Shown piece after piece: positions 34,476 through 43,673 of a DNA stretch of 64,000 nucleotides. Both the position numbers and the translations under genes were made by a program. The stretch is taken from assembly GCA_015231825.1 (NCBI GenBank), contig JADGAV010000006.1, positions 1 to 64,000 on the forward strand, written 5' to 3'. The stretch's first letter is position 1. Each line of letters starts with the position of its first letter. This DNA comes from SAR324 cluster bacterium. Lineage in GTDB: Bacteria; SAR324; NAC60-12. Below the pieces are notes generated by a model, which was not told where the DNA came from, did no database searches, and was given only the letters and a program-made list of their open reading frames with translations.

Positions 34476-34760
34476 ATGGAAGAAAAATATCAATTAGGTA
34501 CTGTCTCGTTAGCCAAAATTCGCAATAAAAATGAATTGAGAGTGATTTCGCTGATGCCGGAAGTGCTGAAAACACTCGAAAGAGAGTTCAAACCCGATAT
34601 TATGGACATCGAAGATATTTATGCTTTAACCCTCAATAACTTGGCGCCGCGATATGTTCAGAATGGGAGCATTGTTATGAATGAAGTACTCAAAGATGAA
34701 ATCATTTGCGACCAAATCAGAGCGGCAGTGAGAGTTGTTTCCGAACGTCCGAAACATTAA
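34476..34760 (+). CDS. comFB: ComFB-like late competence family protein
   Basis: The 94-residue protein has the ComFB pattern of an N-terminal acidic segment followed by DIEDIYALTLNNLAPRYVQNGS and a helical end with IRAAVRVVSERP. The usual C-x-x-C cluster before DI is missing (FKPDIMDIEDI), so zinc binding is unlikely here. AGGAGG sits at ideal distance before the ATG. ComFB proteins are small dimers of unclear function, found in competence operons in Bacillus and as c-di-GMP or c-di-AMP linked proteins in cyanobacteria. It stands alone, divergent from recO. Confidence 0.72.
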   Translation: MEEKYQLGTVSLAKIRNKNELRVISLMPEVLKTLEREFKPDIMDIEDIYALTLNNLAPRYVQNGSIVMNEVLKDEIICDQIRAAVRVVSERPKH

Positions 34761-34922
34761 GCAAAGATCGTTCAGAAATGAAATTCTTTTTGCTCAAATG
34801 ACTTTTTAGGATTTAGACAGCATTCTGCGAGTGCTTCTCAATGAATGCTAATCGGGGAAGACAGGCTATTCCATATTCCAATCACCCCTCCCATGCAATT
34901 CATTTCATATAGAAAAAATAAT

Positions 34923-35765
34923 TTAGCCTTTTTGGATCAGGAGGGCGTGTTGGATTTCTGCACGGGAAGTATAGCCCAATTTTGTCAGAACCGCTCCCAG
35001 TAACAGTTGATGCTTTTTTTGCAGCATGAGTGCAATAATCAACTGTTCTGAAGAAATATTTTCGTTTTTTAGAAGAATTCCCCCCAATGCCTTCATTTGC
35101 CTCCTGCCAAGTTCAATTCGCTGATAGATTCTTCGAATTGGAGACAGGATAGGCGACCAGAAGGACGCATCCATGTCTTTCAAATATTTAATTATTTGAA
35201 TCCGATTGGCCGGGTTCATCAACTCCAGTGATTTTACCGTTTCGAATGCGACTTCCGGTTCTTTGGCCGCAATCCAAGAAAATAAAGCGGAGCCGACTTG
35301 GTGCAGTTTGTATTCTCCCATGATGCGGATTATATGACATTTCGTTTCCAGATCATTGTGATGAAGGAGATTGAGCAGATAACTGTTTGCCAATGCATTT
35401 TTCTTCATGGCCAGAGCCTTGATGGCAATCATCCGGACATGGGGATTGTCGGTGTTGTCCAGAAAGCGGATCAGTTGGTCGACCGGCATTTGGGCCGTAA
35501 CTTCGTCAAGTTCGACATGAAAGTAGTTGCTTTCTTTCGCTGCATGCCCGGGAGAAGAAGGTCCGTTTTGGCGACGGGTGTGAAACTTTTTTTCTTTTTG
35601 GCGTTTCAGCGTTTCGTAGGCCTGTACGACTTTGTTAAATTTTTCCGGGTTCCCAAGACCGGAAGCTGAATCGGGGTGGTATTTCAAAACTGCTCGCCGA
35701 TAGGCTTTTTTCAATTCTTCCAATGAAGCAGCGGAACTCACGCCTAATTCACTGTATGGATTCAT
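34923..35765 (-). CDS. J-domain protein with HEAT-like middle and MshEN/GspE-N-like C-terminus
   Basis: The 280-residue protein begins with a J-domain of about 60 residues: YSELGVSS, KYHPDSA with the HPD triplet, and FNKVVQAYETLK, able to stimulate a DnaK partner. Residues ~85-200 look like HEAT-type helical pairs (HVRMIAIKALAMKKN, LETKCHIIRIMGEYKL). The last 60 residues carry two tandem motifs of the type LGxxL...I...QL..AL..Q (LGGILL...LIIALMLQ and LGAVLTKLGYT...ALLIQ), resembling the N-terminal domain of GspE/MshE ATPases that can bind c-di-GMP. The domain combination is unusual. It is divergent from tldD across a 457-base gap. Confidence 0.7.
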   Translation of the reverse strand: MNPYSELGVSSAASLEELKKAYRRAVLKYHPDSASGLGNPEKFNKVVQAYETLKRQKEKKFHTRRQNGPSSPGHAAKESNYFHVELDEVTAQMPVDQLIRFLDNTDNPHVRMIAIKALAMKKNALANSYLLNLLHHNDLETKCHIIRIMGEYKLHQVGSALFSWIAAKEPEVAFETVKSLELMNPANRIQIIKYLKDMDASFWSPILSPIRRIYQRIELGRRQMKALGGILLKNENISSEQLIIALMLQKKHQLLLGAVLTKLGYTSRAEIQHALLIQKG

Positions 35766-36222
35766 TTTTTCTCCTAAAACCGATTGTTCCTGGTTTTGTC
35801 AGGTAAACTGTTCATGGCTTTGACTGGCAAATAAAACTTCTGAATCCAAAAACAAATTTTGGACGAATTTTGAATTTTTCTGATGAGAATAAAATATACC
35901 TATGAAATCAAACGCTTATCTTACATTCTTTGTGCACCGTCAAATCAAGCTCCGCACTTCACGAGGAAGAGTTTTGACCTTTCCGCTCATGCATAAATCG
36001 TCCCAACACCAAGTAAAAATCAGGGATTCCTTTACCTCAGAATTGATTGTTGCATAAATCCAATCGGAAACAAAATGTGACCATCAACTTAAAAAACCCT
36101 GCGGGAAGAGTTCCTGAACGGTTTACAACTTGATTTCAAGTGATTGGATCAGTAAAATTTTAATTTAGAAAAATTAAAAATACCACAGTACAGTTGAAAA
36201 AGACACTCAATCTGAAAGTATT
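35766..36222. other. Long divergent intergenic region before tldD
   Basis: About 457 bases with no convincing gene. It is AT-rich. ACTTGA TT TCAAGT at 36128-36141 is a near-perfect palindrome about 80 bases before the tldD start and could be an operator; the octamer GCATAAAT occurs twice (near 35991 and 36051). Promoters for both the J-domain gene and tldD-tldE should lie here. Confidence 0.45.
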
Positions 36223-37668
36223 ATGACAAACGATTTTGATATTCAAAAGTGTCTGGCAGGCATTGATCTCAATGCGGAGTGGATTGGCTTGCGCGAGGTT
36301 AAAGAAACAGGCACCCACCATTTTATTCGTGATGGACATCCTGAAGGAAATTCGAAAATTTCTTCTCACGGCGTGATGGTAGAAGTTTTGACAAATGGGC
36401 AGTTTGGTTACTATGGAACCCATCGGCTGGACCAGGAAAGCGTTCGGAAAGCTGCTGAAATGGCTTTTCAACAGGCGCGAGAGGCCTCAAAATGGGCCAT
36501 TCATGCATTCACGGAAAAGACTCGCCCGCGGGCGAACGGAAATTATCATTCTCCATTCAAATCTCCGAAGGATGCCATTTCTCCCGGGGAATTGAATCAT
36601 CTGCTGGTCAAGATGTGTCAGGCGTTGAAAGTTTCTGACAAAATAATCAGTACCCATGCTTATGCTCGCCTGGTCGAGTCCGAATTTCGATTTGTAAGCA
36701 GCAATGGCAGCAATGTTTTTCAAAAATTCCTGCTGCTCGCTTCCGACTATACGGCCACGGCTCAGGAAGGAAACCTTATTCAACATCGCAGCGATGGAGG
36801 CTCCCTCTGTCGCTGTTATCAAATTGGGATGGAATTTTTTGAGGAAGAAAAATTGCTGCAGAGAGCCGAAAATATCGGAGCCCAGGCTGTAGAGTTGCTG
36901 TATGCAGAAGAATGTCCGTCCGAAAAAACGACCTTGGTGCTCGCACCCGATCAGATGATTCTGCAAATTCATGAAAGCGTCGGTCACCCCTTGGAATTGG
37001 ATCGCCTGTTGGGGGATGAACGCAACTATGCCGGCTGGACCTTTGTAAAACCGGAAGACTTTGGTCATCTTCAATATGGATCGGAACTGATGAATATCAC
37101 ATTTGACCCCACAAAAGAGGGAGAGTATGCCAGCTATGCCTTTGATGACAGTGGCATGAAGGCTGAACGAGAATTTCTCATCAAAGAAGGAAAACTCGTA
37201 AGGGGGTTGGGGGGAACCGAAAGCCAGGCACGGCTCAAAATTCCCGGAGTCGCCAATTTTCGTTCCAGTTCGTGGAACCGGGCTCCCATTGACCGGATGG
37301 CCAATTTAAACCTGGAACCTGGCCAAAGCACACGGGAGGAGCTGATCGGTTCGGTCGAAAAAGGAATCTTCATGGAATCCAACCGCTCCTGGTCCATTGA
37401 TGACTACCGCAATAAATTCCAATTCGGCTGCGAATATGCCAAACGTATTGAAAATGGAAAGTTGACAAATACCTTGCGCAATCCCAATTACCGGGGGATT
37501 TCGACCCCATTTTGGAACAATCTTAAAAAGATAGGGGACTCATCAACAGTGGAGCTCTATGGCAGCCCATATTGCGGTAAAGGAGAGCCCAATCAGGCCA
37601 TCCGGGTTGGGCATGCCTCTCCCTTGTGTCTTTTTGAAGAGATTGAAGTCTTTGGAGGCACGGCATGA
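36223..37668 (+). CDS. tldD: TldD-type zinc metalloprotease subunit
   Basis: The 481-residue protein is the catalytic half of a TldD/TldE heterodimer, which degrades unfolded peptides and matures some ribosomal peptides such as microcin B17. The zinc-binding H-E-x-x-x-H is present as H250-E251-S-V-G-H255 in QIHESVGHPLELDR, followed by the expected third ligand region NITFDPTKEGEYASYAFDD. N-terminal GYYGTHRLDQESVRKA and C-terminal MESNRSWSIDDYRNKFQFG match the family. It overlaps tldE by four bases (ATGA). Substrate is unknown; the neighbourhood includes no obvious precursor peptide. Confidence 0.9.
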   Translation: MTNDFDIQKCLAGIDLNAEWIGLREVKETGTHHFIRDGHPEGNSKISSHGVMVEVLTNGQFGYYGTHRLDQESVRKAAEMAFQQAREASKWAIHAFTEKTRPRANGNYHSPFKSPKDAISPGELNHLLVKMCQALKVSDKIISTHAYARLVESEFRFVSSNGSNVFQKFLLLASDYTATAQEGNLIQHRSDGGSLCRCYQIGMEFFEEEKLLQRAENIGAQAVELLYAEECPSEKTTLVLAPDQMILQIHESVGHPLELDRLLGDERNYAGWTFVKPEDFGHLQYGSELMNITFDPTKEGEYASYAFDDSGMKAEREFLIKEGKLVRGLGGTESQARLKIPGVANFRSSSWNRAPIDRMANLNLEPGQSTREELIGSVEKGIFMESNRSWSIDDYRNKFQFGCEYAKRIENGKLTNTLRNPNYRGISTPFWNNLKKIGDSSTVELYGSPYCGKGEPNQAIRVGHASPLCLFEEIEVFGGTA

Positions 37669-39020
37669 AAATACAAAATAATGAGTCCCTCAAGAAGACA
37701 GAAGAGGCGTTTGAAACAGTTTCTTCACGACTTTTTGAAATGCTGGGAAACAACGAATGCCTGACGATCTCGATCGATGGTGAGTCGAGTCATTTTATCC
37801 GGATAAACCAATCGAAAGTCCGTCAAGTCGGTTTGGTCGATGAGGTGAGGTGTTCTTTGGAACTCAAGATCAATCGACGTCAAACTCAGGTAGTTTTTCC
37901 GTTTACTGGAGAAGATGCAACAGATTTTGCAAAAGCTGGTCTGGAACTGTCCCGGATGCGTGAAGAAGTAGCTCAATTTCCTGAAGACCCCTATCTTGTT
38001 TTGCCGGAGAACCATGGATCCAGTCGTGAAGTTCATTCGGGGGATTTGCTTCCGGTAGAAAATGCGGTCGACTCATTGCTGCCGATCATGCAGGGTGTGG
38101 ATTTGGCAGGCATCTGGGCTTCCGGCTGCATCTTTCGTGGTACTTCAAATTCGGCTGGTCAAAGAAACTGGTTCAGTACAGATACATTTTCTCTTGATTA
38201 TTCTCTGATCGCTCCCAACGAAAAGATGGTCAAAACTATCTTTGCCGGGACTTCATGGAATCAGGATAGGTTCGAAAAGCAGATGCGGGAATCCAAAAAG
38301 CAGTTGGAAGTGATGGAAGCGACGCCCAAAACACTCGCACCCGGACACTACCGGACTTGTTTTGCTCCTGCAGCAGTGGCCAGCTTTATTGAAATGTTTT
38401 CCTGGGATGGAATCAGTGAAGCCTCGCTCCAGCAGGGAAAAAGCGCCCTGGGAAGAATGCGTCAGGAAGGGGAAAAACTGTCACCGAAATTCAATCTGTC
38501 AGAAGATTTTAGAGACGGAACAGTTCCTCGGTTCAACAATAACGGGGAAATTGCTTTGGAATGGCTTCCTTTGATTGTGGATGGCCGATTGGAAAATACG
38601 CTCATCAGCTCCCGGACTGCAAAAGAATACGGAAAGGAATCAAATTTTGCTGCCAATGGCGAATCCATGAGATCCCCGGTGATGTCAGGAGGCGACCTGG
38701 ATGAAACAAAACTCCTCCAGACCCTGGATACCGGTTTGTTTCTTTCCAATCTGCACTATTTGAATTGGAGCGATCGGATGGGAGGGAGAATTACAGGCAT
38801 GACCCGTTATGCGTGTTTTTGGGTCGAGGATGGAAAAATTGTGGCGCCCATTGAAAATATGCGGTTTGATGACAGTTTGTACCGGATTTTTGGGGAGCAT
38901 TTGGAAGCTGTTTCCGAATCTACCCAATTCATTCCTGAAATTGGAACCTATGAAGGGCGCCAACTGGGAGGAATAAGATGCCCCAGCATGATCGTGGATG
39001 CTTTTGAACTGACGTTATAA
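37665..39020 (+). CDS. tldE: TldE/PmbA-type partner subunit
   Basis: The 451-residue protein has the TldE/PmbA organisation: an N-terminal IRINQSKVRQVGLVDEVR strand region, LAGIWASGCIFRGTSNSAGQ and a C-terminal half with NNNGEIALEWLPLIVDG and TGMTRYACFWVEDGKIV. It lacks H-E-x-x-x-H, as TldE subunits do, and would form the heterodimer whose active site sits on TldD. The four-base overlap with tldD fits equimolar expression. Its stop codon overlaps that of the convergent acyltransferase gene (TTATAA serves both strands), so the two 3' ends share bases. Confidence 0.88.
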   Translation: MKIQNNESLKKTEEAFETVSSRLFEMLGNNECLTISIDGESSHFIRINQSKVRQVGLVDEVRCSLELKINRRQTQVVFPFTGEDATDFAKAGLELSRMREEVAQFPEDPYLVLPENHGSSREVHSGDLLPVENAVDSLLPIMQGVDLAGIWASGCIFRGTSNSAGQRNWFSTDTFSLDYSLIAPNEKMVKTIFAGTSWNQDRFEKQMRESKKQLEVMEATPKTLAPGHYRTCFAPAAVASFIEMFSWDGISEASLQQGKSALGRMRQEGEKLSPKFNLSEDFRDGTVPRFNNNGEIALEWLPLIVDGRLENTLISSRTAKEYGKESNFAANGESMRSPVMSGGDLDETKLLQTLDTGLFLSNLHYLNWSDRMGGRITGMTRYACFWVEDGKIVAPIENMRFDDSLYRIFGEHLEAVSESTQFIPEIGTYEGRQLGGIRCPSMIVDAFELTL

Positions 39021-40448
39021 AGGCTGTCGGTCATTATTCCCAACCCAATGAGCAATAGAATTGGCATAATAGGTTAAAACGTCCAGAGCTTCCGGCGCCA
39101 TTTTGTAGCTGTCTTCGGACTTGAGAATCAGGTGTCTCAAGTGGAGCATATTTATTGTTGTTTCGATTGTAAAATCGTGTGAGGTGGGAAATGAAATCAA
39201 AGCGTTTTGATCGCTCAGGTTTTCCAGCAAGTGATGAACGCGGGCATTCAGGTCAAAATGATTGAACCAGGTTTCTGGGTTTTTCACCAGAATAGTGGCG
39301 ATTATGGGAACGGGAAGTGGTGGAATGATTTGCTTGATATTGGAGAGTAGTTGCCGGGCCAGCACTTCTACCTTCACAAATCGGAGGCTGGAGTCCATTT
39401 GACTGAAATTGATTCCATGTTCCTGGCAAAACGACCTTGTCGAGATTGGATTTCCGAAATTGACGCAGGCAAATCCGAAACGGCGCCAGCGATTTCTCGC
39501 CATTAAAAAGAAAACTTGAGCGTTGAATTTTATGACCGTCTTGACGACAAACCATTTGCTTCGTCTTTCGGCATTGGGATTGAGCTTTCGGAGCAGGCTG
39601 CGATCTTCCAGTGTTCGGTCATAATTGAGACCGATTGGGATAAACACAATATCCCGATCTTTGTCAGGATCAAAACCCCGCAGCATATAATCCAGAAATC
39701 CCAGTTTCGGTGGACGCATCAAACCGTCTTTGCTCAATCCCCCCTCAATAAAAACTGCCTGACATACCCCTTCGCGAGTGGCCATGTGAACATAGCGTTC
39801 TAAAACTCGTCGATAGAGCTTGTTGTTGGATTGACGGCGCACAAAAAATGCTCCGGTTGCTTTGATCAAGGTCTGTAATGCCCAAATCCTGGCCCATTCT
39901 CCGACCGCATAGGAGAGGGCGGTGCGTTCTGTTGTCAGATAGGAAACGAGAATATAATCCATGTTGCTGCGGTGATTCATGACAAAGACAACGGTGCTTT
40001 TCGGGTCAATAGCAGCGATTTTCTTTTCATCAACAAATCCCAACCGAACACGATAAAGCAAACGGGCTATTTTTTTTGAAAACCAGTATCCGAACCGGAA
40101 ATAGATGTAGGCATTGAAGGCCGGTACAATTTCTTCTGCATAATTGACGACTTTTGCCTGTGCGGCTTCACGGGATATTTGCTGTTCAAGGGCATATTCC
40201 TGAATGGCTTCGATCACTTTGGGATCATAGACAAGTCGGTCGATAAGGACCTGGCGCTTGGTCAGTTGAAAAGGTTTGATTTCAATATCGAGAAGGGTAC
40301 TGATTTCATCCAGCACACGATTGACTCGACGGCGTAAAAACCAGCGTACACTGGGAAATAGAATTCGGCTGAGAAGCGCCCATCCTGTAATGAGGATCAG
40401 GATTGCGAAAACCCAAAGAGGAATACTGATGCTGGTGTTCATCTTCAA
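39015..40448 (-). CDS. PlsB-like glycerol-3-phosphate/lysophosphatidate acyltransferase
   Basis: The 477-residue protein has one N-terminal membrane helix (IPLWVFAILILITGWALL) and acyltransferase motifs of the GPAT branch: VVFVMNHRSNMDYILVSYL (H-x4-D), AVFIEGGLSKDG with the EGG-S-x-x-G block and VFIPIGLNYDRTLEDRS. This is closer to PlsB-type glycerol-3-phosphate acyltransferases than to PlsC, though it is about 330 residues shorter than E. coli PlsB because the N-terminal helical extension is missing. It would make lysophosphatidate or phosphatidate at the inner membrane. Alone on its strand, convergent with tldE. Confidence 0.8.
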   Translation of the reverse strand: MKMNTSISIPLWVFAILILITGWALLSRILFPSVRWFLRRRVNRVLDEISTLLDIEIKPFQLTKRQVLIDRLVYDPKVIEAIQEYALEQQISREAAQAKVVNYAEEIVPAFNAYIYFRFGYWFSKKIARLLYRVRLGFVDEKKIAAIDPKSTVVFVMNHRSNMDYILVSYLTTERTALSYAVGEWARIWALQTLIKATGAFFVRRQSNNKLYRRVLERYVHMATREGVCQAVFIEGGLSKDGLMRPPKLGFLDYMLRGFDPDKDRDIVFIPIGLNYDRTLEDRSLLRKLNPNAERRSKWFVVKTVIKFNAQVFFLMARNRWRRFGFACVNFGNPISTRSFCQEHGINFSQMDSSLRFVKVEVLARQLLSNIKQIIPPLPVPIIATILVKNPETWFNHFDLNARVHHLLENLSDQNALISFPTSHDFTIETTINMLHLRHLILKSEDSYKMAPEALDVLTYYANSIAHWVGNNDRQPL

Positions 40449-40626
40449 CGCCGGGGTCTAAATAGAGAAGAAGGACAAATCATCGAATGCTTCGATCAGT
40501 GGGGATCATCTCAAAGATCAAACCTTTATGCAAGCAGTAGAATCCATATCAATTTTCACGGAAATTACGCGTGTACATGTCTTTTTGAACGTTTTTAAAA
40601 TGGTGGGATGGGTGGGGAGGAGACAA

Positions 40627-41370
40627 TTACTTCTGATCCATGACAGATTTCATGGCGACACGCAGTTTGACAATCACTTTGGTTCGGATTTGTGAGACTC
40701 GAGATTCGGAAACGCCAAGAACTTCTCCGATTTCCTTGAGGTTCATTTCTTCCATATAGTACAGCGATAAAATCAATTGTTCCTGTTCCGGGAGGGTTTT
40801 GATGGCCCCTGCCAATTTTTGCTGCATCTCTCCGGAAGAAAAAGTGGCAAAAGGATCTTCGACATCGGGATCTTCGATGACCTCCAGCATGTCCTGGGAA
40901 TCTTCATCCCCTGCTTTTCCGTAGTTGCTCAGGGAAACCAGCGGGATCGGGCGGGATTTTGCCAGAAATTGGTAGTATTCCTTGGTGGACATGTCCAGCT
41001 CATGTGCCATTTCCGCATCAGAAGGTTCTCTTCCCAGGGTGTTGGTCAAAGTCGTATGGGCATGTTCCATTTGAGTCGCTGCGCTGCGCACCGAACGCGG
41101 GATCCAATCCATTGACCTCAATTCGTCAATGATCGCTCCCTTGATTCGAAATTCAGCATAGGTTTTAAATTGAACTTCTTTACCGGGATCAAATTTATCG
41201 ACTGCGTCCAGCAATCCTAAAGAACCCGCCTGATAGAGTTCATCCTTATCGACTTCCGAAGGAAGACGTGCCGACATCCTACTAACAATGCGCTTGATCA
41301 GGTGTGCGTTTTCCAGCACCAGATCTTCTCTGCTTTTTTGGGCCTGTTGAGCATAAGGATTAGGATTCAC
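40627..41370 (-). CDS. fliA: Flagellar sigma factor sigma-28
   Basis: The 247-residue protein contains sigma regions 2 to 4: LVLENAHLIKRIVSRMS, DELYQAGSLGLLDAVDKFD, FKTYAEFRIKGAIIDELRS, MDWIPRSVR and LSLYYMEEMNLKEIGEVLG with VSESRVSQI. The DELRSMDWIPRSVR pattern is specific for FliA/WhiG sigma factors that direct late flagellar genes. It is the last gene of flhB-flhA-flhF-flhG-fliA. No FlgM anti-sigma is in the window. Confidence 0.95.
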   Translation of the reverse strand: MNPNPYAQQAQKSREDLVLENAHLIKRIVSRMSARLPSEVDKDELYQAGSLGLLDAVDKFDPGKEVQFKTYAEFRIKGAIIDELRSMDWIPRSVRSAATQMEHAHTTLTNTLGREPSDAEMAHELDMSTKEYYQFLAKSRPIPLVSLSNYGKAGDEDSQDMLEVIEDPDVEDPFATFSSGEMQQKLAGAIKTLPEQEQLILSLYYMEEMNLKEIGEVLGVSESRVSQIRTKVIVKLRVAMKSVMDQK

Positions 41371-41403
41371 AAGCTCTCCTGGATATTTATCACGTTGACC
41401 GAT

Positions 41404-42360
41404 CTATCGTTTTCGTTTCCAGTGCATCAATCGATCCCAAAATCCGGTTTGAGGTTCGTCCAGATCCAGAATCGGAAGCATGCCGGCATTTTGATCCAGT
41501 TTTCTTGCCAGGACAGAAAAGCATTTCCCTGCGGGAGATTTTGGATAAACTTCCAGCAATGGTTTCTGCATGCGCACTGCTTTTGTCAGCATCGGATCCT
41601 TATAGACAAAGCCGGTGTAATTGAGTTTGATTTGCAAAAAATCATAGACCACCTTGTTGAGGCGGTCATAGACGGCAAGGGCTTCTTTTTGTGATTCTAC
41701 TGCATTGGTGATCAGGTTGAATTTTCTTACATGGTATTTGGTCGCCAGAATTTTAATCACCGAGTAAGCGTCAGTCATTGAAGTTGGTTCCGGAGTCGCA
41801 ATCAGCATGATTTCATCAGCAGTCGCGTTGAAGCGCAAAACATTGGATGCGATACCGGCTCCGGTGTCAACAAACAAATAGTCCATTGTTTGGTCAATTT
41901 CACCCAATTTGCGAAATAATTTGACCTGTTCATCGCGGTCCAGTTCCGCCAATTCGCTCAAGCCGGAACTGGCTGGCAAAATTTTGATGTTCGCGGGCCC
42001 CTCGACGATTATCTCATTGATGCTCTTTTCTCCGGAAAGCACATGTTCAATATTGAAGGGGGGCGAAATATTCAAGAGCACATCAATATTGGCCAGTCCG
42101 AGATCTGCATCGAGAATGAAAACTCGCCGTCCGAGGAGGGAAAGCGCATATGCCAGATTGATTGTTACATTGGTCTTGCCGACACCACCTTTGCCGCTTG
42201 TGATGCTGATCACGCGAACCCGGCGTTTCTTTTTTTGCTTGGGGCGGGCTTGCCCGGCATTCGGGTCTTTGTTTACGAGTCGACGTAATGTACTGGCCTG
42301 ATCCACTGTTTGTCCTGTGTCCGAAGTTGAAAGCGTGATGAGGGACTCAATTTCCTGCAA
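41404..42360 (-). CDS. flhG: FlhG, MinD-type regulator of flagellar number
   Basis: The 318-residue ParA/MinD ATPase has the deviant Walker A SGKGGVGKTN, ILDADLGLANIDVLL and LFVDTGAGI. The N-terminus carries DQASTLRRLVN at residues 20-30, the D-Q-A-x-x-L-R motif through which FlhG activates the FlhF GTPase, followed by a basic patch (PKQKKKRR). The C-terminal end should contain the membrane-targeting helix. It overlaps the flhF stop by 14 bases. It limits flagellar number in polar flagellates. Confidence 0.95.
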   Translation of the reverse strand: MQEIESLITLSTSDTGQTVDQASTLRRLVNKDPNAGQARPKQKKKRRVRVISITSGKGGVGKTNVTINLAYALSLLGRRVFILDADLGLANIDVLLNISPPFNIEHVLSGEKSINEIIVEGPANIKILPASSGLSELAELDRDEQVKLFRKLGEIDQTMDYLFVDTGAGIASNVLRFNATADEIMLIATPEPTSMTDAYSVIKILATKYHVRKFNLITNAVESQKEALAVYDRLNKVVYDFLQIKLNYTGFVYKDPMLTKAVRMQKPLLEVYPKSPAGKCFSVLARKLDQNAGMLPILDLDEPQTGFWDRLMHWKRKR

Positions 42361-43633
42361 TATTCAGTAAAAGATCTACCAGACGTTCCTTCGTAGCGAT
42401 TTCTATATCCTCAGGAACTTTTTGGCCGGTCGTTAAAAAAGCAATGGGTTTTTTAAAACGAATCACATGGTTGAAGATACATCCATAGGTTGTGCTTTCA
42501 TCCAGTTTGGTGAAGATTACACCATCAATGCTGAGTTCTCCAAATTTTCGAGTGATTTCAGAAATTTCATGATCCTTCGTTGTCGTACTCAAAACAAGAA
42601 AATTTTCTATTCTTTTGTTATTGTTCTCCAGCAGTTCGCGGAGTTCATACATCTGTGCCTCATCCCGTTGTGACCGTCCTCCTGTATCGATCAAAATGAC
42701 GTCATAGTCAGAAAATTTTTCAATTGCCTGATTGATTTCAGATTTACTGGAGGTGACTTCAAGAGGAACATTCATGATCTTGGCATAGGAACGGAGCTGT
42801 TCAATTGCGCCGATTCGAAAAGTATCCACTGTCAGCAATGCAACTTTTCGTTTGTATTTCAATACCTGTTCAGAAGCAATTTTTGCGATCGTTGTGGTTT
42901 TCCCTACCCCGGTTGGTCCGATCAAAGTGACAATTTTCTGTTTTGCGCCATCTTTTTGAATCCCATTGGAAACTCTCACAATCTTCATCAACATACGAGC
43001 GATAAAGATTTTCACGTACGGAAAATTGTTCAATTCTTCCGGGGGAATACTTTTTTTCGCCTCTTGAATCAAACGCCGCGCAAATTTTTCTTCCAATCCA
43101 TTAAAAACCATTTGCTGAAACAAAACGACCAGATTTTCAGATAAATCTTCATTACGCAGCTGGCTGGATTGTGCGGCCAGGCCCTGGACCATGGTGCGAA
43201 CTTCTGAAATTTCATGATGGAGCTGTGTCGTTGCCTGGTTTTTACGCGAAGGTCGGGTCTCCATACTAACGATAATATCTTTCAGTTCCTGAATTTCCTG
43301 ACGAATCGGCAGCAGCATCCGCTGTACCTCTTCCTGGCTCTTGAAAGCAGACTCCAGGGCAAGCTTGGGCTTGGTAGCGAGTGCTACATCGGGAGCACCG
43401 TATGGAGACGATTCGACATTGTTCTGCCTCGGAACTGGCGGAGCGGGAGCTTTTTTGGCGGTTTCATCACGGGCGGCGGTTACTTCAAGCATGCTCTTTC
43501 CAAAAAGACCGAAGGTACCGCCGCCGTCCTTGACTTGGCGTGTGGAGACGATGATGGCATCCGGTCCCAAATCTTTTTTGATTTGCTGAAGTGCTTCTTG
43601 AATATTGTTGACGCGGTATCGTTTCAGATTCAT
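42347..43633 (-). CDS. flhF: FlhF, SRP-type GTPase for polar flagellum placement
   Basis: The 428-residue protein has the variable B domain, starting MNLKRYRVNNIQEALQQIK with IIVSTR, a proline/charged linker, and an SRP-type NG domain: G1 GPTGVGKT at residues 239-246, DTFRIGA 270-276, DTGGRS 316-321 and FTKLDES. It marks the cell pole for the first flagellar components and is switched off by FlhG. It sits between flhA and flhG in the usual polar-flagellum order. Confidence 0.95.
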   Translation of the reverse strand: MNLKRYRVNNIQEALQQIKKDLGPDAIIVSTRQVKDGGGTFGLFGKSMLEVTAARDETAKKAPAPPVPRQNNVESSPYGAPDVALATKPKLALESAFKSQEEVQRMLLPIRQEIQELKDIIVSMETRPSRKNQATTQLHHEISEVRTMVQGLAAQSSQLRNEDLSENLVVLFQQMVFNGLEEKFARRLIQEAKKSIPPEELNNFPYVKIFIARMLMKIVRVSNGIQKDGAKQKIVTLIGPTGVGKTTTIAKIASEQVLKYKRKVALLTVDTFRIGAIEQLRSYAKIMNVPLEVTSSKSEINQAIEKFSDYDVILIDTGGRSQRDEAQMYELRELLENNNKRIENFLVLSTTTKDHEISEITRKFGELSIDGVIFTKLDESTTYGCIFNHVIRFKKPIAFLTTGQKVPEDIEIATKERLVDLLLNIAGN

Positions 43634-43673
43634 GGCATTGGTTTCTTATAAAAAGTCCTCAGATCGTCCTGCA

